Origin: M3007 sp044224705
GTDB lineage: Bacteria; Bacteroidota; Bacteroidia; Chitinophagales; Saprospiraceae
Direction of reading: 5' to 3'
DNA length: 64,000 bases
Assembly: GCA_044224705.1 (NCBI GenBank)
Contig: JBGAJY010000005.1
Span: forward strand, 1 to 64,000
The notes under the pieces: model-generated
What the model was told of the DNA's origin: nothing
Databases searched by the model: none
What the model saw: only the letters and a program-made list of their open reading frames with translations
Translations under genes and position numbers: made by a program
Shown: positions 1 to 7,798 of the stretch, in pieces
Numbering within the stretch: the stretch's first letter is position 1
How the letters are laid out: each line of letters starts with the position of its first letter

Positions 1-2
1 CA

Positions 3-242
3 ATATTGGTCCAGCCACAGCCTGTAGGCGATGCTGCTGTCCTTCGCCGTGCCGATGGCGGCGAATTTCGTGGATGTCGTTTCCTGCTGTCCGATGCCCT
101 GGGCAGGCAAGTCAGGGAGGCGCGTTTGAACGGCGCTGCTTATCACTTTGACCGGGATGAGCTGCCGGCCGGCGCCTATCATTTCCGGATTGAAAAAGGC
201 GACGGGACATTGCTTGGGGCGGGCACCTTGTTGTTGCGATGA
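3..242 (+). CDS. C-terminal fragment of a T9SS-sorted secreted protein
   Basis: This reading frame is open from the window edge, so only the last ~79 residues of a larger protein are visible. It has the shape of a type IX secretion C-terminal sorting domain: a PQPVGD turn near the start, a short beta-rich core with 'LLSDALGRQVREARL', and the 'LPAGAYHFRIEKGDG' strand before a final hydrophobic strand. In Bacteroidota such domains direct outer-membrane export and are then cleaved. The passenger protein lies upstream and cannot be judged from here. Confidence 0.75.
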   Translation: MLVQPQPVGDAAVLRRADGGEFRGCRFLLSDALGRQVREARLNGAAYHFDRDELPAGAYHFRIEKGDGTLLGAGTLLLR

Positions 243-323
243 GTTCAGGGGCTTGTTTTTCGAAAAAGGAATTACTTTTCGCCACTTGCATCTGTTCGGC
301 TCTTCATTTTACAGAAAACAACC

Positions 324-632
324 ATGTCGAAAACGCTCCTCCTCCTCTTCTGGATCATCTGGCTCCTCGACGTGCTCATGGCCCTCTTCGGCTACAATGA
401 GTTCATGATGGGCGTCTTTGGCCGCAACGCCAGTCCTTCGTCCAAATACCTGGCTATGTGGACCTTTCTCCTGGTCATCGTGCTGCTGATCCTGGTGGGT
501 AGTGTGTACTTTAAAAACCACGGACAGTCGATGATGGCCCTCATTATTGCAGCCATACCCGTGGTGCTGGCCCTGCCGTATGTGTTGTTTGTTGCCGTCA
601 TGATGATGGGCGGGAAAAACAACTGGCGCTGA
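324..632 (+). CDS. Small three-helix membrane protein, unknown function
   Basis: This 102-residue protein has three hydrophobic stretches (about residues 4-22, 45-63 and 71-95) joined by short polar loops, so it is probably an inner-membrane protein. I do not recognise a family. It lies 34 bp upstream of a second small membrane protein on the same strand, so the two are probably co-transcribed. There are no obvious catalytic residues. Confidence 0.55.
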   Translation: MSKTLLLLFWIIWLLDVLMALFGYNEFMMGVFGRNASPSSKYLAMWTFLLVIVLLILVGSVYFKNHGQSMMALIIAAIPVVLALPYVLFVAVMMMGGKNNWR

Positions 633-666
633 TCCATCCTTCAAATGATTTTAAAATCACCGGGCC

Positions 667-966
667 ATGTACTTTATCAACTACGCTTTTATGTGTCTTT
701 TCGTGGGCGTTTATGTGTATTTTCAACTGACCGGCGCGCCGGTGCCGGCATTTTGGAATACCGCGAGGGTGTGGGTGAGCTGGGGATTTTTGCTTTGGGC
801 AGGTTTTGAAGCAGGCCGCGTAATCCTCGACTGCATCCTTACCAACCTCAAAGGAGAAATGTCCACAGCCAACATGCTGAACGGTATGCTGATGGTCATG
901 CTCAACATTCTGCCGATGCTTTTGATGTCGGTTTTTATGCTGAAAGAAGGGTATGCGGGCGAGTGA
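667..966 (+). CDS. Small membrane protein, unknown function
   Basis: This is a 99-residue protein with predicted membrane segments at about residues 3-20, 33-55 and 70-92. It follows another small membrane protein by 34 bp, suggesting a two-gene transcript. No conserved family or motif is recognisable to me. The ATG at 667 is the only good start, directly after the upstream gene. Confidence 0.5.
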   Translation: MYFINYAFMCLFVGVYVYFQLTGAPVPAFWNTARVWVSWGFLLWAGFEAGRVILDCILTNLKGEMSTANMLNGMLMVMLNILPMLLMSVFMLKEGYAGE

Positions 967-1045
967 CCAACCCGGGCCGGCGCCGCTTGGGGCCTCCTGA
1001 TCCAGTTCCCGGAGCATGTTGATTTTTCCTGCCGGCCGATTCCGC

Positions 1046-1360
1046 TCAGGCAACAGCCATCCCGCACTCCATCGCGCATTGTTCGCAGGCTTCGGCGCAG
1101 GCGAAATAGGGGTCGTTCTCCACGGACAGTTTCCGGCATTCTTCGGCGCACATCCCGCATATGTGTGCGCACAAACGACACATTTCCACAGCAAATGGCG
1201 AGTGTCGCTCCTGCATTTGCGCACAAACGGCACATACAGCCGCGGCATCCTGACAAATTAACGAACACAGTTCGTTGCCATCCAATAGGGCGATTTCCGC
1301 ACAGTTTTCACAGGAGGCGGCACAGGCTCGGCAGGTCTCGATCGTATTAAGGTGCATCAT
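1046..1360 (-). CDS. Four-helix-bundle copper-binding protein (DUF326/Csp-like)
   Basis: The 104-residue protein carries more than a dozen cysteines spaced as CxxC or CxxxC along amphipathic helices, for example 'CRACAASCENCAE', 'CAVCAQM' and 'CRLCAHICGMCAEEC'. This is the pattern of the DUF326 family, to which the copper-storage Csp proteins belong. In that family the Cys line the core of a four-helix bundle and bind many Cu(I) ions. No Tat signal is visible, so it is probably cytosolic, like Csp3. An AAGGAG sequence lies just upstream of the two adjacent ATG codons. Copper binding is inferred from the family. Confidence 0.8.
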   Translation of the reverse strand: MMHLNTIETCRACAASCENCAEIALLDGNELCSLICQDAAAVCAVCAQMQERHSPFAVEMCRLCAHICGMCAEECRKLSVENDPYFACAEACEQCAMECGMAVA

Positions 1361-1550
1361 AACTCCTTGATTTTACGTGGTGAAGCGATGGTTTAAAAGT
1401 ATTGGAGTCCCCGGGAGGCAGAAATGATGCAGGTCATGTTGCGATATGAGACAGGGTGCCTTGTCTTTCTTTTCTCAAAATTTTCTGACAATGTTTATTA
1501 AGATTTAATCCACATAAGCATCACCTTTGCCGCCTGAAAACATCCTTCTT

Positions 1551-2810
1551 ATGCGCGCAAAGACTACTTTTCTCTCTCTGCTTCCTGTTTTCCTGCTACC
1601 GCTTGTGCCACTTAAAGCCCAGGAAGCCAGTCTGTTGGACTCAATTCCCGCCGATCCTTCCGATTACAAAAAACTCCAGATCGAAGCTTACGGCTCCATC
1701 AATTACCATCGTTTCGACTGGCAGATATGGCCTGAAAAGCGCGACGAAGTGGACTTCGAACGCGCCGTTATCGAAGGCTCCTACCGCTTTGCGCCGCGCT
1801 GGTCGCTGAACGCCGAACTGGAATTTGAGCACGGCGGCACGGGCGTGGCCGTCGAATTCGACCGTTTCGAAGAGTTCGGCGAATTTGAATACGAGGTGGA
1901 AAAAGGCGGCGAAGTCCGTTTCGAAGAGTTCAACCTGGACTGGGTCTGGGGTAAAAAACGTCAACACCGGATATCGGCCGGGTACGTCAAGGTGCCTTTC
2001 GGTCTCATCACTTTCCGCGACGAACCCGAGGAGTATTTCACGAACACCTTGCCGATGATGGAAAACACCCTGCTGCCCACCGACTGGGCGGAATTCGGGG
2101 TGCTGGCCAGCGGCAGTCTGGGCCGCTGGAAATACTACGCCGGCGCAGTGACCGGGCTTGACGGCAGCGCCTTCAACTCGGCCAATTTCATCAAACGCGG
2201 CAACCAGAAACGCTTCGAAACCGTGAACGCCGAAGACTGGGCGCTCGTCGGCCGGCTCGACTACGAGTTCGGCCACGAACAGGCCGTCGGCGTTTCGGGC
2301 TACTTCGGCAATACCCGCAACAACCGCCCCAAACCCGACCTCGCCGTGGATGCCTACCTGAGCCTGTTCGATGCGCACGTCGTGTACGAATGGTCGCCTT
2401 TCGAGTTCTGCGGACAATTGATTTACGGACAATTGCAGAACTCGGAAGCGGTCACCAACGCCAACCGCAACCTGTCCAACAACCTGAACGTGAAGCGAAC
2501 GCCCGTGGCGCAATCGGCCCTGGGCTGGAGCGCGGAACTGGGGTTCGAACTTTTCGACGTGCTGCCCCGGCACCCGAACGGCGAACTGATCATTTTCGGT
2601 CGCTATGATTATTATGATTCCATGTTCCGCACCGAGGGGCAGGTGGTGGACAACCCGCGCTGGGAGCGCAACGTGATCACGGCCGGCGTCAATTACCAGC
2701 CGCTGCCGCAGATCGTTCTGAAAACCCAATACGCCGTGGAAAAACTCGGCATCCCGTCCGCCAACCTGCAAAAAACCTTTTCCGTCGGTTTAGGATTTCA
2801 TATTCAATAA
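1551..2810 (+). CDS. Outer-membrane porin-like beta-barrel protein
   Basis: I place the start at the ATG at 1551, which gives a clean signal peptide ('MRAKTTFLSLLPVFLLPL' ending in a KAQ-type cleavage region) and a 419-residue product. The mature part has alternating aromatic and polar strands and ends in an aromatic-containing strand, as in phosphate-selective porin (OprP/OprO-like) barrels. It sits directly upstream of an imelysin lipoprotein and a di-haem oxidoreductase. The three are closely spaced and probably form one operon, so the porin may serve the same metal-related process. The substrate is not deducible. Confidence 0.72.
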   Translation: MRAKTTFLSLLPVFLLPLVPLKAQEASLLDSIPADPSDYKKLQIEAYGSINYHRFDWQIWPEKRDEVDFERAVIEGSYRFAPRWSLNAELEFEHGGTGVAVEFDRFEEFGEFEYEVEKGGEVRFEEFNLDWVWGKKRQHRISAGYVKVPFGLITFRDEPEEYFTNTLPMMENTLLPTDWAEFGVLASGSLGRWKYYAGAVTGLDGSAFNSANFIKRGNQKRFETVNAEDWALVGRLDYEFGHEQAVGVSGYFGNTRNNRPKPDLAVDAYLSLFDAHVVYEWSPFEFCGQLIYGQLQNSEAVTNANRNLSNNLNVKRTPVAQSALGWSAELGFELFDVLPRHPNGELIIFGRYDYYDSMFRTEGQVVDNPRWERNVITAGVNYQPLPQIVLKTQYAVEKLGIPSANLQKTFSVGLGFHIQ

Positions 2811-2831
2811 ATGCCTTACAGTCAATATTTT

Positions 2832-3884
2832 ATGAAAAAAAATCTCACACTTTTAGCCTTGATTTTCGTCGGCCTGTCGGCTTGCAAAGACGAAGAGCCC
2901 ATCACGCCGCCCGGCGACTATTCCGCCATGTTGCGCACCACAGGGGAAGACGTTATTCTTCAAACCTACGCCGACCTGGATGAGAAAACGAGCCTGCTTG
3001 TCGCGGCCCTCACCGCGCTCGAAACTGCCCCCACTACCGCTCATCTCGATGCCGCCCGCCAGGCTTGGCGCGATGCGCGCAAGCCCTGGGAACAGGCCGA
3101 GGGCTTCCTGTTCGGCCCCGTGGATCAGCAGGGCATCGACCCGGCCATGGACTCCTGGCCGGTGAACGAGGTGGACCTTGAAAATGTGCTCAATAGCGGC
3201 AATGTGCTCACGAAGTCTTTTATCGATCAGCAGGAGGGTACGGTCAAGGGTTTTCACACCATCGAGTACCTTATTTTTGGTGTGGACGGCAACAAGGTGG
3301 TTGCCGATTTTGACCAACGCGAATTTGAATACCTGCGCGCCTGTGCCGAAAGCCTGAAAGGCGAAACGAACAAACTGTATACGGCCTGGGCCACTTCGGG
3401 GGGCAATTTTATCCGGAATCTGCTGCAGGCCGGCACCGCGCAGAGCATTTATCCGAGCCAAAAAGCGGCCATCCAGGAAGTGGCGAACGGCCTGGTCACC
3501 ATCGCGGACGAGGTGGCCAACGGCAAGATCAACGATCCTTTTACCCAGCAAAACATCACCCTCGAAGAAAGCCGTTTCAGTGCCAATTCGAAGGCCGATT
3601 TTGCCGATAATATCCGCAGCATCCGCAACATCTATTTCGGCGCACTGAATGGCGGCCATTCTCCGGAAAGTATCCACGGCATTGTGGAAGAAAGAAATCC
3701 TGCCCTAAATGCCCGCATCGATGAAGAGATAGACGCTGCGATTGCTGCCATTGAAGGTATTCCGGGCACCTTTACGACCGCCATTTTTGACCAGCCCGCC
3801 AAGGTGCAGGATGCCCAAAACAAGGTTCGCGACCTGCTCGAAACCTTGCAAAGCGACCTGCTGCCTTTTGTGCAGGGGTTATGA
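2832..3884 (+). CDS. Imelysin-family lipoprotein
   Basis: An in-frame ATG at 2832 gives 'MKKNLTLLALIFVGLSAC', a lipoprotein signal with lipobox LSAC, so I prefer it to the ATG at 2811. The mature protein is helical and contains the imelysin GxHxxE motif as 'GFHTIEYLIFG' and the conserved 'MDSWPVNE' segment. Imelysins are periplasmic or surface proteins tied to iron acquisition (the insulin-cleaving and EfeO M75-like families). The start lies 21 bp after the porin stop, and a di-haem oxidoreductase follows, an association often seen for this family. The metal ligand remains inference. Confidence 0.88.
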   Translation: MKKNLTLLALIFVGLSACKDEEPITPPGDYSAMLRTTGEDVILQTYADLDEKTSLLVAALTALETAPTTAHLDAARQAWRDARKPWEQAEGFLFGPVDQQGIDPAMDSWPVNEVDLENVLNSGNVLTKSFIDQQEGTVKGFHTIEYLIFGVDGNKVVADFDQREFEYLRACAESLKGETNKLYTAWATSGGNFIRNLLQAGTAQSIYPSQKAAIQEVANGLVTIADEVANGKINDPFTQQNITLEESRFSANSKADFADNIRSIRNIYFGALNGGHSPESIHGIVEERNPALNARIDEEIDAAIAAIEGIPGTFTTAIFDQPAKVQDAQNKVRDLLETLQSDLLPFVQGL

Positions 3885-3988
3885 ATCAGGAAGACAGAAT
3901 GAGGCGGGATTGAAAGGGTTTGACGCGGCAATCGACTTTGACCTTTTCAATCCTTCTCCGTTCTGCCTTTAAAACATTTACCCAAACC

Positions 3989-5359
3989 ATGATACGACCA
4001 TTCATTTTTCTTACCGCCTTTGTCCTGCTGGCCGCCTGTCGAAAGGACAATACCACTCCTCCCGAGGACCTGAGTGCCGAGTACCGGCCCGGTGGCGCCA
4101 CCACCGTGTCCGGGTTTTTCAGCGATGGTTTTGAGCAACCCTGCGCCAACCTGACGGCCGATGAAGTGGCGCGCCACCTCGATGGCGACGTAGCTTTTGA
4201 GGCCATTTACGTCACCGCTCCGGCGCAGGTCAACAGCGGCCTGGGGCCGCTTTTTAACCAGAATTCCTGCGTTTCGTGCCACGGCCGCAATGGACGCGCG
4301 GCATTCCCGGCTTCGGAAGAGGATCTGGGCGGCTTACTGCTCAGGTTGAGTATGGAGGGCGCCGGTTCGCACGGAGAGCCATTGGTCCTGCCCGGATTCG
4401 GCGGGCAGTTGCAAACCAAAGCCGTTTGGGGCGTGCAGCCCGAAGCGCGGGTGAGCATTCAGTTTGTCGAGCGGGTACGCCAATTTACCGACGGTACGCC
4501 GTACACCTTGCGGGAGCCGGTATTTACCCTTAGCGACCCTTATACCACCTTGCCGGCGGGTTTTTTGCTTTCTCCGAGGCTCGCACCTCCCGTGTTCGGA
4601 TTGGGGTTGCTGGAAGCAATTCCTGAAAGCAGTATTGTTCAAAAAGAAGATCCGAACGACGCCGACGGCGATGGCATCAGCGGTCGCGCCAACCGTGTCT
4701 GGGATATTGAAAATGAGGTATTTGCACTCGGTCGTTTTGGTTGGAAAGCCGGCCAGCCATCCCTTGTTCAGCAAACCGCGGCGGCTTTTTCGGGCGATAT
4801 GGGCGTGACCAGCCCGCTTTTCCCGGTCGAATCGTCGGCAGGCCAGCCGCAGGCCGATCCATTGGCCGATGATCCGGAAATCGGTTGGGAAGGGCTGCGC
4901 CTTGGGGCGTTTTACACACAAAGCCTGGCTGTGCCGGCGCCGCGCGAACTGGAAAATCCGGAGGTCGCTGCCGGCAAAAAACTGTTCCACAACGCCGGCT
5001 GCGCCAAATGCCACACCCCCAGCCAGCAAACCGGTTCTTTATCCGAAAATACTTTCCTCGCCAATCAGACGATCTGGCCCTACACCGATATGCTGCTCCA
5101 TGACATGGGCGAAGGCCTGGCCGATGGCCGGCCTGAATTCGGCGCCAACGGTCAGGAGTGGCGCACGCCGCCGCTCTGGGGTATCGGCCTTACCCGTATC
5201 GTGAACGGACACGACAATTACCTGCACGATGGCCGCGCACGGTCCTTGCTCGAAGCCGTGTTGTGGCACGGTGGCGAGGCCGAGAAAGCGCGGCAGAACG
5301 TAGAAAAAATGAGCGCTGCGGAGCGGGAGCAATTGATTCGTTTTCTTGAGGCCTTGTGA
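3989..5359 (+). CDS. Di-haem oxidoreductase (DUF1111, 'thiol oxidoreductase') lipoprotein
   Basis: The ATG at 3989 gives 'MIRPFIFLTAFVLLAAC', a lipoprotein signal peptide, and a 456-residue protein. Two c-type haem sites are visible, 'NSCVSCHGRNG' and 'AGCAKCHTPSQ', separated by about 240 residues as in the DUF1111/DHOR family. The segment 'DADGDGISGRANRVWD' is also typical of the family. It is the third gene of the porin-imelysin-DHOR cluster. The name thiol oxidoreductase is historical and the true substrate is unknown. The combination suggests an iron-linked periplasmic redox function (inference). Confidence 0.88.
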   Translation: MIRPFIFLTAFVLLAACRKDNTTPPEDLSAEYRPGGATTVSGFFSDGFEQPCANLTADEVARHLDGDVAFEAIYVTAPAQVNSGLGPLFNQNSCVSCHGRNGRAAFPASEEDLGGLLLRLSMEGAGSHGEPLVLPGFGGQLQTKAVWGVQPEARVSIQFVERVRQFTDGTPYTLREPVFTLSDPYTTLPAGFLLSPRLAPPVFGLGLLEAIPESSIVQKEDPNDADGDGISGRANRVWDIENEVFALGRFGWKAGQPSLVQQTAAAFSGDMGVTSPLFPVESSAGQPQADPLADDPEIGWEGLRLGAFYTQSLAVPAPRELENPEVAAGKKLFHNAGCAKCHTPSQQTGSLSENTFLANQTIWPYTDMLLHDMGEGLADGRPEFGANGQEWRTPPLWGIGLTRIVNGHDNYLHDGRARSLLEAVLWHGGEAEKARQNVEKMSAAEREQLIRFLEAL

Positions 5360-5390
5360 ACCCCGGACCTGACAGGTCAAAAACACCCTG

Positions 5391-5906
5391 CTACTTTTTA
5401 AAAAGGTCCAGTTTTCGCACCGTCAAGCCTTTGTTCGTCAGGAACTCCACCAGGGGAGCGGCGGCGTCTCCGCCTCTTTCGGCATGATGCAAAAGGGTCA
5501 GTCCATGTGGGCCCGGCGCATGGAGCAGGGTCGGGAATTTGTCCAGCAGCGCCTTCACCAGCTCGACCTCCCCGAGCATGGTGTAGGTAAAAATGTCGGC
5601 CCGGGCGCCATTTTCGAGGAAAAACTGCACGATATCCTTGCGGCCGACATGCGAGGCGCCCCCGAGCCCGGTTTCGAAATCGCCGCCGCCGAGGTCCCAG
5701 GCGGCATTTAAAAGGTTGGGTTCATTGCCGAGCATTTCACGGACGCGATCGAGATCGTTGTGCGCCTTGGCGACGAATTCCCGAACGGTTTCAGGGGTAA
5801 TTTGCGGGGGCTTCACGGGTTGCTGGGCGATGACCTTTGCCGGCGACCAAAGTATTCCTGTCGCCAGGCCGGAGAGTGAAATCCGGAGAAAGTTTTTGCG
5901 ATTCAT
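5391..5906 (-). CDS. Exported ankyrin-repeat protein
   Basis: Starting at the ATG at 5906 the protein is 171 residues and opens with 'MNRKNFLRISLSGLATGI', a Tat-like or Sec signal peptide with basic residues before a hydrophobic core. The rest contains two to three ankyrin-type repeats ('GGASHVGRKDIVQFFLENGA', 'MLGEVELVKALLDKFP', 'GLTLLHHAERGG'). Ankyrin repeats mediate protein contacts, and no enzymatic residues are seen. It converges with the di-haem oxidoreductase gene, and a short palindrome GACCTGACAGGTC lies between the two stops. Confidence 0.75.
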   Translation of the reverse strand: MNRKNFLRISLSGLATGILWSPAKVIAQQPVKPPQITPETVREFVAKAHNDLDRVREMLGNEPNLLNAAWDLGGGDFETGLGGASHVGRKDIVQFFLENGARADIFTYTMLGEVELVKALLDKFPTLLHAPGPHGLTLLHHAERGGDAAAPLVEFLTNKGLTVRKLDLFKK

Positions 5907-6123
5907 AGACTGGATGAGTGTTTGAAAGGGAGAGTTGTTTGTCTTCAAAATTGTCTGAGCTGCCGGAGCGGGAGCCAAAAATTAGGCAAACAACTGGACT
6001 GAAGGCGCGAAGACCCGGCTTTTGACCTTAAAAGGCGCAAGAGATTTGCGCAATTCCACTTTTTTAAAAAATCCGGGCGATTTTTGCACGACCCCATTCG
6101 CTGCCAACCTGTTTCATTCCGAC

Positions 6124-6699
6124 ATGCGACAACTCATTCAAAACGCTTTTTCTGCCAGCATTGCCACCAAGCAAGCTGTGCTGGCCGACCCCGTTTTTTT
6201 ATCGAAAATAGAAGAGGCCGCCAACCTCATGGTGACGGCATTTCAAGCGCAGGGAAAAGTACTGTTTTGCGGCAATGGCGGCTCAGCAGCCGACGCCCAG
6301 CACCTGGCAGCCGAGCTCTCCGGGCGGTTTTATACCGACCGGCCGCCGCTGTTCGCCGAAGCGTTGCACGTCAATTCCTCCTTCGTCACGGCCGTGGCCA
6401 ACGACTATGGCTACGACGAAGTGTTCGCCCGGATGGTGCAGGCCGCGGGCCGCTCAGGCGATGTGCTGGTGGCCATTTCCACCTCCGGCAATTCGCCCGG
6501 CATCCTCAAAGCGATTGAAAAAGGGCGAGAGGCGGGCATGCGAATCATCGGTTTTACGGGCGCTTCCGGCGGTAAAATGCGCGAGGCCTGCGATGTGCTG
6601 CTCAACGTGCCGTCCTCCGACACCCCGCGTATTCAGGAAACGCACATCCTGATGGGGCATATTTTGTGCGAGATTGTTGAAACAGAATTGTTTGGCTAA
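6124..6699 (+). CDS. gmhA: Sedoheptulose-7-phosphate isomerase (GmhA-type SIS protein)
   Basis: The ATG at 6124 gives a 191-residue protein, the usual GmhA length. It contains the single-SIS-domain signatures 'CGNGGSAADAQHLAAE' (residues 49-64) and 'STSGNSP' (119-125), plus the C-terminal 'ETHILMGHILCEIVE' helix. GmhA converts D-sedoheptulose 7-phosphate to D-glycero-D-manno-heptose 7-phosphate in the cytosol, the first step towards LPS or S-layer heptose. A DapA-like gene starts 25 bp downstream. DiaA-type SIS paralogues are similar, so the assignment rests on length and motifs. Confidence 0.85.
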   Translation: MRQLIQNAFSASIATKQAVLADPVFLSKIEEAANLMVTAFQAQGKVLFCGNGGSAADAQHLAAELSGRFYTDRPPLFAEALHVNSSFVTAVANDYGYDEVFARMVQAAGRSGDVLVAISTSGNSPGILKAIEKGREAGMRIIGFTGASGGKMREACDVLLNVPSSDTPRIQETHILMGHILCEIVETELFG

Positions 6700-6724
6700 C
6701 CTGTCAGACTAAAAAGTTACCCAC

Positions 6725-7627
6725 ATGACACCCAGCTGGAACGGCGTGTATCCCGCCCTCACGACCCCCTTCACTGCCGATGGCGAATCGGTGGACTATC
6801 CTGTTTTTGAAAAAAACCTACACGCCCAGCTCGATGCCGGCGTGGACGGCGTCATTCTGGGCGGCACGCTTGGCGAAGCCAGCAGTCTGCTGAACGAGGA
6901 GAAATACGAGCTCGTACGCTTCACCGTCGACAAGGTCGCCGGCCGTGTGCCCGTAGTGATGAATATTGCAGAGCAAACCACCCGCGCTGCCGTGGCCGCT
7001 GCCCGCGAGGCGGAGCGTTGTGGCGCCGCCGGCCTCATGCTCCTGCCGCCGATGCGGTACAAGGCCGACGACCGCGAAACGCTGGTCTATTTCCGCGCGG
7101 TGGCCGAAGCGACCATGCTGCCCATCATGATCTACAACAATCCGGTGGATTACAAGATCGAGGTCACGCTGGATATGTTCGAGGCCATGATCGACTGGCC
7201 GACGGTGCAGGCGGTGAAGGAAAGCACCCGCGACGTGAGCAACGTGACGCGCATGCTCAACCGTTTCGGCAACCGGTTTAAAATCCTTTGCGGGGTGGAC
7301 ACGCTCGCCCTGGAAAGCCTTTTCATGGGCGCCCACGGCTGGGTGGCGGGTCTGGTAGACGCATTTCCGCGCGAGACCGTGGCCATTTTTCAACTGGCCA
7401 AAACCGGCCGGTTCGAGGACGCTTTGAAGATTTACCGCTGGTTTTTACCGCTTTTGGAGTTGGACATTCACCCCAAACTCGTGCAATACATCAAACTGGC
7501 CCAGGCGGAAGTGGGGTTGGGTACGGAGTACGTGCGGGCGCCGAGGCTGGTGCCGGAGGGAGAGGAGCGCGACGCCGTGCTGGGAGTGATCAGGCAGGCG
7601 CTGGCAGGCCGGCCGAATCTGGGGTGA
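6725..7627 (+). CDS. Dihydrodipicolinate synthase-family aldolase/lyase
   Basis: This is a 300-residue TIM-barrel protein of the DapA/NanA superfamily. 'GGTLGE' (46-51) occupies the substrate-carboxylate loop, 'IYNNP' (136-140) supplies the catalytic Tyr137, and 'AVKEST' holds the Schiff-base Lys165. The family includes DapA, N-acetylneuraminate lyase and hydroxyproline-pathway deaminases. It is probably not the housekeeping DapA because the loop reads GTLGE rather than GTTGE, but the substrate cannot be fixed from sequence. It is likely co-transcribed with the upstream isomerase. Confidence 0.8.
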   Translation: MTPSWNGVYPALTTPFTADGESVDYPVFEKNLHAQLDAGVDGVILGGTLGEASSLLNEEKYELVRFTVDKVAGRVPVVMNIAEQTTRAAVAAAREAERCGAAGLMLLPPMRYKADDRETLVYFRAVAEATMLPIMIYNNPVDYKIEVTLDMFEAMIDWPTVQAVKESTRDVSNVTRMLNRFGNRFKILCGVDTLALESLFMGAHGWVAGLVDAFPRETVAIFQLAKTGRFEDALKIYRWFLPLLELDIHPKLVQYIKLAQAEVGLGTEYVRAPRLVPEGEERDAVLGVIRQALAGRPNLG

Positions 7628-7746
7628 CCATCGCGGCGTGTGCTTCGGGTTATTGAAAACTGAAAATATAAATCCGTTCCGTCTGCGAACGAAAGGTTTT
7701 ATCTGTAGTAATCGGCGGGAATGCAAAACAAAAATTACCCGCGTGA

Positions 7747-7779
7747 TTTGTAGGTAGATTGTTGATAAATTCTACCTTG
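7747..7779 (+). promoter_or_regulatory. Candidate promoter with overlapping palindrome, upstream of the kinase-like operon
   Basis: TTTG at 7747-7750 and TACCTTG at 7773-7779 are separated by 22 bases, close to the Bacteroidota TTTG-N19-21-TAnnTTTG promoter, although the -7 box is imperfect. Arms AGGTAGA (7752-7758) and TCTACCT (7771-7777) form a 7-bp inverted repeat across the spacer and the -7 box, which would suit a repressor operator. The ATG of the large gene is at 7799, so the 5' UTR would be very short. Confidence 0.4.
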
Positions 7780-7798
7780 CAGTATAAAACCAAATTAT

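Noticed and set aside
1641..2771. Long antisense open frame opposite the porin gene
   Set aside because: It is a GC-rich shadow of the porin with no recognisable domain. The forward frame has a signal peptide and barrel features. Similar shadows opposite the TonB receptor, rlmB, gpsA and the propeller gene were rejected for the same reason.
6725..7627. Assignment as the housekeeping dapA
   Set aside because: The substrate loop differs (GTLGE) and no lysine-pathway genes are adjacent, so only the family is claimed.
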